Under the pieces are notes generated by a model that worked only from the letters and a program-made list of their open reading frames with translations, ran no database searches and was not told the DNA's origin. Below, piece after piece: positions 12,404 through 21,800 of a stretch of 64,000 bases of DNA. Within the stretch, counting starts at the first letter, position 1; the number at the start of each line of letters is the position of its first letter. The stretch lies in NCBI RefSeq assembly GCF_963678635.1, contig NC_087062.1, positions 74,890,349 to 74,954,348 on the forward strand, given 5' to 3'. The position numbers and the translations under genes were made by a program. The stretch is from Symsagittifera roscoffensis. Its lineage: Eukaryota > Xenacoelomorpha > Acoela > Convolutidae.

Positions 12404-13906
12404 CTACCTTATCCCCCTTGTATGTTTAATTATTTTATTGTCAGTTTTCTGTTTCGGAGTAGAGCTGTCTTTACATTTGTCTTCTCGGGTCTTTCTTGAC
12501 TTCCTCAACTCGACCATCTTGTTCAACAGTTCTACTCTGGCTTTCTCCTCTAAACCCGTCCCCATCAGGACCGGCTCACCAAACTTCACCACCGTGTCCC
12601 ACAGTTCCTCTTTAAAATTGTCCAATGTGGTGTCTTCATCCACTTCTCGATTGAAATCGCTCAAGAATTCTTGCCAAGCATCTCTGTCCAGAGTGCCCAG
12701 GAAGGCGTCTCTGTTTCCCTCGAAGGTATTCTTCTCCCTTCTCTCCGCACTCAAGAAGATCATTCCCATGTTGGGATTCTCGCTCGTCAATGACATCTCT
12801 GGGTACTTGCGGGGGGACGAGGTCAGAGGTGGCGTGGGGGTATCTGCCCAGTTTTCTTCACTCAGATCTTTCAACAGTTCCTGCGCAGTGAACTCCTCCT
12901 CCGCTGGCTTCTGCTCCGGTGTGTTTCCCACCTCCATGTCCTCTTCTCCTGCCTCACTGAGAGTTTCATCCATGCTCTCGTCTCCCGACTCTGCTTCTCT
13001 TCTCTCAAAAATCCTCTTGAATCGATCTTCCACGGTGCCACTCTTTTTATCCCCAGGGGTGTCTATTGAAAGGGGTGATGGTGTCGTTGGATTCGTCCCC
13101 TTGTGCTCTGTCAGTGCCACGTACAATGGACCTGCTGCATCCAGCTTCTTTCCTTCCCGATTCCGTTCCACCTGCTCTAGTCCGTAAGGTGCCCGATATC
13201 TCCTTGTGGCAAACAGCATCTCGTCTGCTTTCAGTGCGATATGCCCTTCCTCCACTATCATCCTGCCGTCGTCCCATGCCGGCAACTGGTTCTCTAGACT
13301 TGCCCGCTCAAGTACTCTCAAGGCATCTCGCACTTCGAATTTCGGGGGCATCGACCCTCTCATTTTCTTGGCTTGAGTCATCCATGAGTTTATCTTCACA
13401 TCGCTGGTATGGAAATAAATCGCTGCAGTGTAGCCGATGAAGAGCGGATCCCAGCCGTCGGTAAACTCCTTCTGCCGTTCTTCGGTTGTGGTTCTCGCGT
13501 AAGAGGACGGGACAACCAGGGAACTGTTCATCCCCAGGGTCATTCTCCTCACTATGGGGAACTCGGGAATGCTCGTTGGTAGGACTTCTTTCTCCAATAT
13601 CGCCTCTAGCTCCTTTTTCACTAACTCGAAGCTTTTCGTCCATGCAGGAATTCTCAAGATTTCTTGCCCATTGGCTGTCAAGGGATTCAAGTTCCAGAAC
13701 TTGGGGTAAGTTTCGATGGGGCCCTCGCGCTTGCCTCCCATCCGGCATTGCAGTTGTCCTCGGAAACTGTACACGACCAACTCCGGATCCTTCACCTTCC
13801 CGAAGAGCACCGTGTTGCTCATTTGTGCCCTCAGCACCTCTTGCTGACACCAGTTCAGTGTCGTTCCATCTAGTACGCTTATGAGGCTCACGTGGGTCAC
13901 GGAGTA
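12404..13906 (-). CDS. ORF7, about 498 aa, unknown function, same frame as ORF6
   Basis: Open from just after an in-frame TGA (13907-13909) to a TAG at 12404. No ATG near the start: the first in-frame start-like codon is GTG at 13900, which fits ORF7 being the continuation of ORF6 rather than a separate gene. The N-terminal 240 residues look globular; residues about 290-400 are rich in Glu and Asp and probably disordered; the C-terminus is basic. The decayed relative at 1150-2560 shows the same order and has an AGG codon where this copy has TGA. Function not recognised. Confidence 0.75.
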   Translation of the reverse strand, partial: YSVTHVSLISVLDGTTLNWCQQEVLRAQMSNTVLFGKVKDPELVVYSFRGQLQCRMGGKREGPIETYPKFWNLNPLTANGQEILRIPAWTKSFELVKKELEAILEKEVLPTSIPEFPIVRRMTLGMNSSLVVPSSYARTTTEERQKEFTDGWDPLFIGYTAAIYFHTSDVKINSWMTQAKKMRGSMPPKFEVRDALRVLERASLENQLPAWDDGRMIVEEGHIALKADEMLFATRRYRAPYGLEQVERNREGKKLDAAGPLYVALTEHKGTNPTTPSPLSIDTPGDKKSGTVEDRFKRIFERREAESGDESMDETLSEAGEEDMEVGNTPEQKPAEEEFTAQELLKDLSEENWADTPTPPLTSSPRKYPEMSLTSENPNMGMIFLSAERREKNTFEGNRDAFLGTLDRDAWQEFLSDFNREVDEDTTLDNFKEELWDTVVKFGEPVLMGTGLEEKARVELLNKMVELRKSRKTREDKCKDSSTPKQKTDNKIIKHTRGIR

Positions 13907-15007
13907 TCAATAAGCCGTCACCAGAGGATCCGGAAACGCGAACGTGACGGCCGGTCCATATATACAGGTCACGACCTCCCCTAGCCCCCGGATAATCCCC
14001 ATGGGATCCGATCTCATGGCCAGGCATAGGTCCGTCAATAGGGGCATGCCTCCATTCACTCTTCTCCATTCCTCTCTTGTCTTCGGGCTCTTTTCTTCAC
14101 CAGTCAGGTACCTGTTTTGCATCAGTAGATACTGCACTAACAGTGTCCTTAGCCCGGCCGCACACTTGTACGAGTAGGTCTCAATACTCGAGTGTGTTCT
14201 TCCCATCGACAGGGGCTCCCCGTACCTCATTAATCGGTGGAATGACGCCAGTTCACCGTGGGTCAGAAGCACTAACGTCAAGTACCCGTCTATTCTGAGG
14301 GTCCCCACGCCACGACTGAACATGTATGCTGGGCCCATATTAAACAAGTATCTCGGGTAGACCAGATACAGAGCCAGCAACAGACTGATAGGCATATTCA
14401 ATACCTTCTGTATGAACGCTTTGAAGATAGTCTCCTTCGCGCTGTACACTTCGGTCAGGAACTCTTTTCCCCAACAAGGACTCAAGAACTCGAGAATCTC
14501 ATGATCCCTCCTCGTCCTTAGCTCACCCTTCGCGTGCTCCCTCCAGAACCCTCCAATTGTGACCTCATTGGCTGCTGTGACGAACCTGCCAACCGTCATC
14601 TCCCTCTCCTCAGCCTTTCCCAGTTGCTCCTCAAGAAAATCCCAGATCTGCTTCACCAGAAGCGGCGCATCTTCTCTTGTTTTCTCCGTGGCGTTTTCCA
14701 GTCTTGGTGTCAAGAAGGGCCACTTGGCTCCCTCTTGTGCCAACTGATGCACCATCGACTCTAGTTGCTTCTCCGATGCGGCCACGTTCTTCCTTTCGTT
14801 GTTCGGCCCTCTAGATCTGCTGGTTGAGCTCGTGATGGTCAACTCCATGTCCCGAAACCACAGACTAGCCGTCAGGTGAGCCACCACTGGATGATCATCC
14901 CTTATAATCGGGCTGAGCTTGAGTTGCCTGGCGAAGTTGGATATCTCCAACAAGAGGACCTCGTCTAGTACGATGAGGATGTCGGCCAACTCGTAAAAGC
15001 CTCTCAA
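13907..15007 (-). CDS. ORF6, about 366 aa, unknown function
   Basis: Open on the - strand to a TGA at 13907-13909. It overlaps the 3' end of ORF5 (14895-16157) in another frame. Comparison with the decayed relative suggests the ORF5 frame should pass into the ORF6 frame near 15030, where the intact copy has a short deletion and the hexamer CTTGAG. A hydrophobic run near residues 205-220 (LLLALYLVYP) is short for a membrane segment. The last 85 residues are the best conserved against 887-1143. Not recognised as a known family. Confidence 0.75.
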   Translation of the reverse strand: MRGFYELADILIVLDEVLLLEISNFARQLKLSPIIRDDHPVVAHLTASLWFRDMELTITSSTSRSRGPNNERKNVAASEKQLESMVHQLAQEGAKWPFLTPRLENATEKTREDAPLLVKQIWDFLEEQLGKAEEREMTVGRFVTAANEVTIGGFWREHAKGELRTRRDHEILEFLSPCWGKEFLTEVYSAKETIFKAFIQKVLNMPISLLLALYLVYPRYLFNMGPAYMFSRGVGTLRIDGYLTLVLLTHGELASFHRLMRYGEPLSMGRTHSSIETYSYKCAAGLRTLLVQYLLMQNRYLTGEEKSPKTREEWRRVNGGMPLLTDLCLAMRSDPMGIIRGLGEVVTCIYGPAVTFAFPDPLVTAY

Positions 15008-16157
15008 CGCATGGGAGACATCTGCGCAGTCTCAAGTTCGTCGGTTCCAATTCTCGGTTGGGAGCTGCCATCAGGACACGCCACCCATTCCCCTCTGCGA
15101 TCAAGATCAAGATCGCGTACACAAATTGCAGAGCAAGCGGCATGCTCGAGTACCCGGGGGATGTTGTGAACGCCACTTTTGTCTTGGAGCCGAATCTTGA
15201 GGCAACATTCTCTTGTACTTCATTTATGGCCGCGAATAAAGTCTGGATGGCCTCCCAGATCCTCATCGGCGTAGGCTCACCACCCTTGAGCTGCTCAAGA
15301 AATCCCGTCGCGTGCAGATGATCGTTCATCCCTGCAAACAGCAGTAACTCAGGTTCGCAGGGCATTTCTGACTTCATTGCCACCACCAGGGTCAACATCT
15401 GGTTTAGCTCCGCTCCCGGCAAGGCGTATATCAGGGTTTCTGGCCAAAAGAACTTGGGAGACGTTCCTTCAAAATCTGATCCTGCCACGATAACCACCCT
15501 TGCTGCAGCCGGGTCTGCCCTGTCGTAAATTGCTAAGGTTTTGGCCAACTGCGCCTGCCCGCAGGGTTTCCCGTATCGGGGGTCATTGGCTAATTTTGCG
15601 CCTTCATATGCGGCGTCTGGTAACTCCATTTCTCTCGGGTCCATCAGTTTGTCTACCACTCTCAACTGTGCTGGAGTGGCCACTCTAATCCTGGCAATGC
15701 TGGTTCGGTGTTTGGGAGGCTCCACCACCAGTCCTGGGCTCCCCAATGACTTGAGAGGTCTGTAATTAATTGGTCCCATCACCGACTTTGTGGGAAGTCC
15801 AGTCAGGTCCGCCGTCTCCATCAACTTCGCTCTCGAGAAATGTGTTTCATGAGCCTTCAACCAGTCCACGCACTGGTGTCTCCCCAAGTCTTCGTATAAT
15901 ACCTGTTCAAGACCCAAGGTTCTCGCTAGCTCCTGCCTACATTCCAGATCCTCCAGATCCAGTTCCTTGACCTTCTCCTCATATTTCAACCTGCTGGTCT
16001 CCAGTGGTTTCTCTGACCTCTTTTTCTCCGCAACCACCACTGAGGATATTATCGACCCTTGAGGAGTTGATGATATCTTCATCAGCTTCCATGGGTGTGG
16101 TGCTCGGTAACTTGGTCCGGCTGTTCCTCGAACTGTCTCTAGAATCGGCTCTCTCAC
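14895..16157 (-). CDS. ORF5, about 420 aa, possible second SGNH-like domain
   Basis: The N-terminal part (to about residue 110) is charged and helical. From about residue 225 a fold reminiscent of SGNH hydrolases appears: a hydrophobic strand ending in AGSDF, then about 45 residues later LLLFAGMND, which resembles the GxND block III of that family. The final catalytic Asp-x-x-His is not evident, so it may be inactive or a different Rossmann-like fold. The last 50 residues run past the point where ORF6 starts in another frame and are probably out of frame. ORF4b overlaps the N-terminus (15979-16157); the natural join is near 16062, at a CTCAAG hexamer on the coding strand. The start is uncertain. 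Confidence 0.65.
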   Translation of the reverse strand: MREPILETVRGTAGPSYRAPHPWKLMKISSTPQGSIISSVVVAEKKRSEKPLETSRLKYEEKVKELDLEDLECRQELARTLGLEQVLYEDLGRHQCVDWLKAHETHFSRAKLMETADLTGLPTKSVMGPINYRPLKSLGSPGLVVEPPKHRTSIARIRVATPAQLRVVDKLMDPREMELPDAAYEGAKLANDPRYGKPCGQAQLAKTLAIYDRADPAAARVVIVAGSDFEGTSPKFFWPETLIYALPGAELNQMLTLVVAMKSEMPCEPELLLFAGMNDHLHATGFLEQLKGGEPTPMRIWEAIQTLFAAINEVQENVASRFGSKTKVAFTTSPGYSSMPLALQFVYAILILIAEGNGWRVLMAAPNRELEPTNLRLRRCLPCVERLLRVGRHPHRTRRGPLVGDIQLRQATQAQPDYKG

Positions 16158-16488
16158 CTAAGCGACTGGACAAAGACCTCGGTTTGAAGAAGGGTGGGTT
16201 TGGAGGTGGTCCGAACGTGACCTGTGCTGTCTCCAGCAATTCTGCCTCTAGCGCCCATATGTGTCTTTGGAAGACGTTGTTCAACCACTCCACCCCTCTG
16301 GGCCTATCAAAGTGAATGCCATCCGCAGATGCATCGTCAGGGAAAGAGGACAGCTCCATTTGCTCAGCCACGTCCAGTAGCCTAAGGGGAAGGACACTCC
16401 TTTGATGTATCTTCCTGATTGTTTCGTTCAGGCTTCGCACTTTTGTGTTCATGTCCAGTGCATGTTGATCCGCTCCCATGTTGTACAT
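15979..16488 (-). CDS. ORF4b, C-terminal part of an SGNH/GDSL hydrolase-like domain
   Basis: Carries the Asp-Gly-Ile-His motif (DGIH, 16312-16323) expected as block V of SGNH hydrolases, with the usual following helix (Trp-Leu-Asn-x2-Phe). It is in a different frame from ORF4a, which holds the GDS and GTND blocks, so the domain is split by a frame change somewhere in about 16449-16500. A conserved 'N-x-K-V-x2-L-N' helix lies just after the switch. The remainder is Ser/Arg-rich linker. The start given is only the first ATG in this frame. Confidence 0.7.
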   Translation of the reverse strand: MYNMGADQHALDMNTKVRSLNETIRKIHQRSVLPLRLLDVAEQMELSSFPDDASADGIHFDRPRGVEWLNNVFQRHIWALEAELLETAQVTFGPPPNPPFFKPRSLSSRLGERADSRDSSRNSRTKLPSTTPMEADEDIINSSRVDNILSGGCGEKEVRETTGDQQVEI

Positions 16489-16832
16489 ATCGTGACAATG
16501 GCTGGATCCATTTGGATCCGTATTTCCTCGAGAATACAGCTCATCTTTTCGTGCAGCCTTGTCACCTTCCTTGATTCCCCCCTGGACACGTCATTCGTCC
16601 CGACCATCAGTGTGACCGTGTATACACTCACCATCCCTAACATCTCAAGTGTCGCTAACATCTGCGGCGTTGCGGCTCCGGCGTTGCTCAAGATTCCCGT
16701 TTGCCAATGAGACTGGATCCGGGTCAGCACTCGCAGCAAGCTGTCCCCAATGATCAAGTGGACCACACCCTCAGGCACTCGCGGATGCGTGAAGTACTCC
16801 ACCCAAGTCGCGTCGTGGAAGCAATCTCTCCT
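16449..16832 (-). CDS. ORF4a, N-terminal part of an SGNH/GDSL hydrolase-like domain
   Basis: Open directly after the TAG that ends ORF3 (16833-16835), in the same frame as ORF3. It contains HLIIGDSLLR (GDS with the nucleophile serine at 16740-16748) and LMVGTND (block III, 16590-16601), spaced as in SGNH hydrolases. This family cleaves esters, including acetyl groups on sugars and lipids; esterase domains of this fold occur in ORF1 of some CR1-like LINEs and in haemagglutinin-esterases of some viruses. The residues between the TAG and the first GTG (16802) look like the normal lead-in of the domain, so reading through the TAG is plausible. Catalysis is inferred, not shown. Confidence 0.8.
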   Translation of the reverse strand, partial: RRDCFHDATWVEYFTHPRVPEGVVHLIIGDSLLRVLTRIQSHWQTGILSNAGAATPQMLATLEMLGMVSVYTVTLMVGTNDVSRGESRKVTRLHEKMSCILEEIRIQMDPAIVTICTTWERINMHWT

Positions 16833-18005
16833 CTACCTTTGCGCCGCGCTCCAGTCTATCCGATTGTGCTTGCGATATCTCCCTTCCGTATTCTTCTTGT
16901 AGCTCGAGATCACCACACTCCTGACAGGTTGCTCCCCCCAAGTCGAGGGTAAGTCCGCTCTTGCCGGACTCTCGCGATTCCTCAACTGTAGCCTCTCGTG
17001 CAACTCTTTCAATCGTGACGAGCCGCCACTCACCTGACTACTACCCGGGGTCGAGCTCGGTGTATATCCAGGCAGCGCGACGTCCATCAATGGTCGTATT
17101 ACTTGAGTCTCCATTCCACGCAGGGAGGATGCTGATTCGGGCGGTATCCATACCTCCAGTCCCTCGTTCATATGTTCCTGAGCCGCACGATCGAGGTTGA
17201 ATCGTCCCTTTGACCTAGGAGCTTCGTCCACTTCCATTCGTGACTCTGGCCTTGAGACAGTCACTACCCGTTCTTTGGGCCTAGCCCCTTTCTGCATATC
17301 GAGCTCGCGTTGTTGTTGCTGGATTCTCTCAAGTTTTGCCTGATCTCTCTCGAGAGCCTGCTTCAGCTGCTCACAATTCGCGGCATTCTCCCGCACCCTT
17401 TCTGCCTGTAGCCGTTCAGCTCTCATTATGTCTAGTTCTCTCCGCGCTTGATCCCTCTCAAGCACCGCTTTATCCCGGTCGAGGTTCGCCTTATTCCTTT
17501 CCCGCTGGGTCCTCTCGAGTTCTCTTTTCATGGCACTGACGTCCGGATAAGCTTCCCCCGTCTGCTGTGCCCGTGTCATCGATGGTACCTTACTCGTACT
17601 CTGGCTCGTGGACCTGACTGATGGTCTGACCGGCAGTGGGAATTCCCCTGCGCCATACTCCGTATTGTTGTCCAGGCCAGGGTTCCTCGCCAAATCGAAC
17701 CCCCTTATCGCTCCATCCACGTTCCAGGACAGCCATCTGGTTTGTTCTTGATTGGACACCCCATCAGTGGTGTAGCCTACCATCAAAACCGCTTCCGTCG
17801 CAGACTCTCGACACTCGCCCTGTTCCTCCAATTGGAGGATGGCATTCAGCATCACTGCCATTCTCTCGTCCACTTGAGTATAATCCAGGTCCCTCAGCCG
17901 CCTGTACAATTCGTCAAGTGTGGGCTTTTTCAGAGCCGATGGCATGGACTTCCAGTATCGATCTGCCATTCCTGTGATTTCAATTGAGTCCTTGAGTATT
18001 AGCAA
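16833..18005 (-). CDS. ORF3, coiled-coil protein of the giant element
   Basis: About 378-390 aa; the first ATG in frame is near 17969, while the open frame extends upstream into the repeat-rich spacer. Residues about 155-250 are a strongly charged heptad-rich stretch (repeated E-R-D-Q-A and Q-L-K motifs), a predicted coiled coil. The C-terminal third is Ser/Pro-rich and basic. The frame ends at a TAG, after which the SGNH domain of ORF4a begins in the same frame, so ORF3 and ORF4a may be one protein with a coiled-coil stalk and an esterase head. No signal peptide seen. Confidence 0.75.
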   Translation of the reverse strand: MLILKDSIEITGMADRYWKSMPSALKKPTLDELYRRLRDLDYTQVDERMAVMLNAILQLEEQGECRESATEAVLMVGYTTDGVSNQEQTRWLSWNVDGAIRGFDLARNPGLDNNTEYGAGEFPLPVRPSVRSTSQSTSKVPSMTRAQQTGEAYPDVSAMKRELERTQRERNKANLDRDKAVLERDQARRELDIMRAERLQAERVRENAANCEQLKQALERDQAKLERIQQQQRELDMQKGARPKERVVTVSRPESRMEVDEAPRSKGRFNLDRAAQEHMNEGLEVWIPPESASSLRGMETQVIRPLMDVALPGYTPSSTPGSSQVSGGSSRLKELHERLQLRNRESPARADLPSTWGEQPVRSVVISSYKKNTEGRYRKHNRIDWSAAQR

Positions 18006-18421
18006 CTTGAGTTTTACCTGAGCAACTTGAGTATGAGCAACTTGAGTTTTACCTGAGCAACTTGAGTTTTCTTTTTGAGATGTCGTTTTCTTCCTTCAAT
18101 TGAATATAGATGAGTAGTCAATGTGAGTTCAACAAATCAATCTGAAAATAACACCCGATTTTTTAGACCGACAAGCTGTGTCCCTAACCAGAAAACCCCA
18201 TTACTTTTGTGATTAAAACCCCCTCCTTTCCGCCCTACTAAAATAGTTCAATTGAAATATTCTAAAAACATGCAGACACATTTTATGTTTTAGCACCATC
18301 AATCATTTAAAATAATTATTGTCATGCCAATCACCCCTAAGATCCCTTACCTGTTTTGTACCCCAGTACCTAGCTCAAGACTCCTCCCTCACACCCGGCT
18401 CGATACCCCCGTGTACCCGAC
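18006..18421 (-). other. Spacer between pol and ORF3, with short repeats and a possible central polypurine tract
   Basis: Non-coding. 18002-18070 (+) holds four copies of 'aacttgag' in two alternating spacings (an irregular 20-37 bp repeat). On the - strand 18219-18236 is a purine tract (AGGGCGGAAAGGAGGGGG, purine except one C), better than the tract at the 3' LTR. In some retroviruses and Ty elements a second, central polypurine tract starts an extra plus strand; its use here is inference. The spacer could also hold a promoter or splice acceptor for ORF3-ORF8. Confidence 0.5.
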
Positions 18422-18890
18422 TCAGGCGATGCTCAAGCAGTACTTCTTATGAAGATACACCATTATCTCAGTTTCTGCAAAGACTACATGTAAGATAGCG
18501 TACAATTCCCTTGGGCTCAGTTTGCCCCTGTTTGGGTCATACACCGGCATTGAGACCTCTGTTATCCCACTTTCAATCATGAAGTCTCGTAGTCTTGTTA
18601 GTGCCAACATTACGTGTTCGGGATCAATTGTGTTCCTGTCATTGACCCTCGTCACTAAGAAGCACAGGTATTTCCCCGGGACTTGTGCTACTGATGGTGG
18701 GAGCGCTGCCATCCCTCCCAGTCCTGGTCTCTGTCTGAACAGAAACTCTACGTTCTGGTATTCTCTCTTGAAGTCAGCCTCCAGTCTTGATTTGAAACTC
18801 ATGTCTGCCGTGATGCAGATCGCGCTCGTTCTGTTTGACAGGATGAAGTCACTATCTGTTATCATGATGTTTTCCGAGTACTGATTGGGT
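18422..18890 (-). other. Macro-like (TARG1-type) domain at the C-terminus of pol
   Basis: Recognised by eye from the succession of blocks typical of TARG1/OARD1: 'ICITADMSFKSRLEADF' (the N-terminal substrate loop), a strand 'YLCFLVTR', a helix 'LTRLRDFMIESGITEVSMP', and a final 'AETEIMVY'. In TARG1 the loop after Met-Pro carries the catalytic Asp in a Gly-Cys-Gly-Leu-Asp motif; here it reads YDPNRGKL, so the catalytic Asp is missing or moved. Binding of ADP-ribose may be kept while hydrolase activity is doubtful. Such domains counter host ADP-ribosylation in several RNA viruses; the parallel is inference. Confidence 0.6.
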
Positions 18891-21800
18891 ATTTCAAATT
18901 TCGTTTTGAAATTCCGGCCTATGTTAGGCTCTGGCTCTTCTTCTTCCAGCTCCAATTCGCTGGTTTCTCTCACTTCCTTGAGCTTCTTTATCATCAAATT
19001 TTCGGTGTGGGTAAGTCCTACCCCCACTCCCCGGACAAAAACATTTATCGACGTCCCCGTCGATGTTGTCGGGTCTGAATTGTCCGGTGGAATGTCCAGC
19101 GGCCTGTCTGTCGCCGTCCAGCCGAAGAGAGGGTCTTCTGACTTCTTGTGTTTTTCCGCTGACACGTCGACTTGCTGGATACTCTGTCCTCCATGGCCTT
19201 CGTCTTTGAAGTCGCGTACCCACTCTAGTATCCTCAAGTTCGTGTTCTCCCTCCTCTCTATCTCGCTCTGTTTGAGGTCCGTCTCCATTTCTGGTGTCGA
19301 GTAATCTTCCTGCGGATAGTGTCCTCCGTCATCATTGACCTGCCATTCCTCTTCGGCTTTCAGTTCGCCTGCACTCAGTAATTCCTCGCCCAATTTGTCT
19401 GGCTGTATCTTGTCAATCAAGAAGTCATCCCCGTATCTGTTGTATCTCATACCCGTCCGTTTACGATTGCCAGTTCTGGTTCCCGGTGATATTGGTCGAT
19501 CTGGCTCCATCCACTTCGGCACCTCATCTTGCTCCGGGTCGTTCCAGTCTTCTTCTGCAAACGATCCTGCTTCAGACTCCACCTCTATCTTTTCATTGTC
19601 GTCCAAGCTCAAGTTTTCATTGCCATCATTTTTCTCCCTGGTGCCCTTCTCATTCACTTCACACGCTGGTTCTACCACCAGGTACTCGAGACCCTCCATG
19701 TCTTTCGGTAGGCACCAGTCTTCCGGGGACGGGACGTGAGGCTTCAGATTTTCGTAATGTGCTGCTCGCCCAGTACTCAAGCGGTAGAACCGTCCTTGTT
19801 GATGTACTTCCGTTATCATGAATGGTCCCCTCCACTTCTTGAGTAGTTTCTTTGTTCCCTTGGGCGTTATGACATTTTGGAAGACCCACACGTACTGGCC
19901 CACTTCATATGGCTTCGCTTGTAATATTTTCTCGTCATATTTCTTGCGTTGTCTCATTTGTGCTTGCGCCGTGTTCCTCCTGGATAGCTCGTTTAGCTCT
20001 TGTTGTCTTTTGATCGCTTCCTTCACATATGCCTGAGGCGACATCTTCTTCCCCTCGTATTCTGGGTAGAAGAATGTTAGAGGCATTGCCCTCTCCCTGC
20101 CCGTCAACATCATAAAAGGACTGATGCCCGTCGTTGAGTGCTGCGTACTGTTGTATGCTCCTACTACCTGTGGCAGGTATTTGTCCCAGTCCGTCATGTA
20201 TCTTGAGCAATACACCCTTAACATGTTGACCAGTGTCCTGTTCTGTCTCTCTACCAACCCATTGGTTTGTGGATGATAGGTCGTCGAGTGTGCTTGAGCA
20301 ATGTGCGATCTCTTCATCAATTCTTTCGTCAAGTCCCCCACAAAAGCTTTGCCGTTGTCCGACTGGAAAGTCATCGGACAACCATACCGCGATATCCAAT
20401 GCGTTATCAGGTGATCACATGTCTCCTCGGCTGAGGCTGTCTGGCACGGAACCGCTTCCGCCAACTTCGTGAAGTGATCTATTATAACCAGTATTTGGTT
20501 ATAACCCGACTCCGTCATGCAGATTTTCTGATGGTCTATCTGCACTACTTCATTGAATTCCGAACTCTCGACAGACTTGAGGGGAAACTTCATCTTTCTT
20601 GGGTCTTTTACCTGAAGGCATGCTAGGCAGGCATTCACCCATCTCTCGCAAGCTTTTCTCATTCCCGGCCAATCAAACCTATGAAGTATCCTTTGTTGTA
20701 CCTTATCTATCCCCTGGTGGCCCATTTGGTCGTGTGATCTGAAAAGCACCTCCGTTTGGTACAATTGTGGTAGTATGATGAGGTTGTGTTTGTGTAATAC
20801 CTTTTCCTCATCTCTCCTTTTGCACGCTACCACCCCATCAGCTGTGTGATAAAGTAAGTCTTTCCTTTCTTTGTAGAACTGGCTCAAGATCTTGTAGCTG
20901 TCCTCCTCAAGTTCCCCTTTCTCCTTGACCCCCGACTGGATCCATTTGGAGAGATTACTTGTCATTTTGTCATTCTTCTGGGCTCTTATTAGGTCTGACA
21001 GCCTATATCTCGCCTTGACATGCTCCTTTAGCGCCATGATCTGTCCATTCATCTCACCAGGGTTGTGGATGTCATCACTCAGTTTCACGCATATCATCCT
21101 TTTCACGATTTTCATGTCGTCTTCTGGTACCAGATTCGTTCTGACGTTCGAGTTGCACGACAGTTCCCTGAATGGCTTTCTTGAAACCGCAATTTTCTCA
21201 AGTTCTTCACCACCTCGTACCTCTTGTATGTCCAGATTGTACGTTCCTGAAGATGGATCCGTCTGTAACTCCCTGTCGTGTTGTCTTATCTTCTCTTCCG
21301 CCAATATCATGCACAGACTATCCTGGTCTTCACTGCTCTCATCCGAGTCTTTATCCCATTCTTCATGCTCCCCGGACAATTTCCCTTCTCCGGTTTCTTC
21401 TTCTTCCATGAACCTGGACCGCTCCCCGGACTCTTGATCTAGTCCCAGGTGTTCAGCCTCTTCTTTGAACCCCACTTTCTTTTTCCTAACCTTGGTCTGT
21501 TCCAGAACGTCCTCGGGGATTTTGTCAACTAGTGACCGCACGACGTCCTTGCTATCAGCGACGCTCCCTGTTGAGAGGTCAGTGTTGTTCACTGTTTCTT
21601 GTTTCCGAAGTATGGTGACTTCTGGTTCCTTTTGACCCTTCTCTTGGATCACGGGTTTGTCATCTGATAGTTTCTCAAGCAGCCTCATTAAATCTTCATC
21701 TATTCGGGCAGTTCCCGCTTCTACTTGATCGAGATCATAACCTTTTGCCTTGAGCGTTTCCCTCACGATCTTGGACTTGAGCATTATCTCTACCGGAATC

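Noticed and set aside
12345-13187. A 280-aa open frame on the + strand
   Set aside because: Antisense shadow of ORF7 and the start of ORF8; Ser/Leu-rich, with no domain.
13308-14069. A 253-aa open frame on the - strand overlapping ORF6 and ORF7
   Set aside because: Shadow frame; ORF6 and ORF7 frames are supported by the decayed relative.
9153-18005. Envelope glycoprotein among ORF3-ORF8
   Set aside because: No signal peptide, convincing membrane anchor or furin-like site seen.
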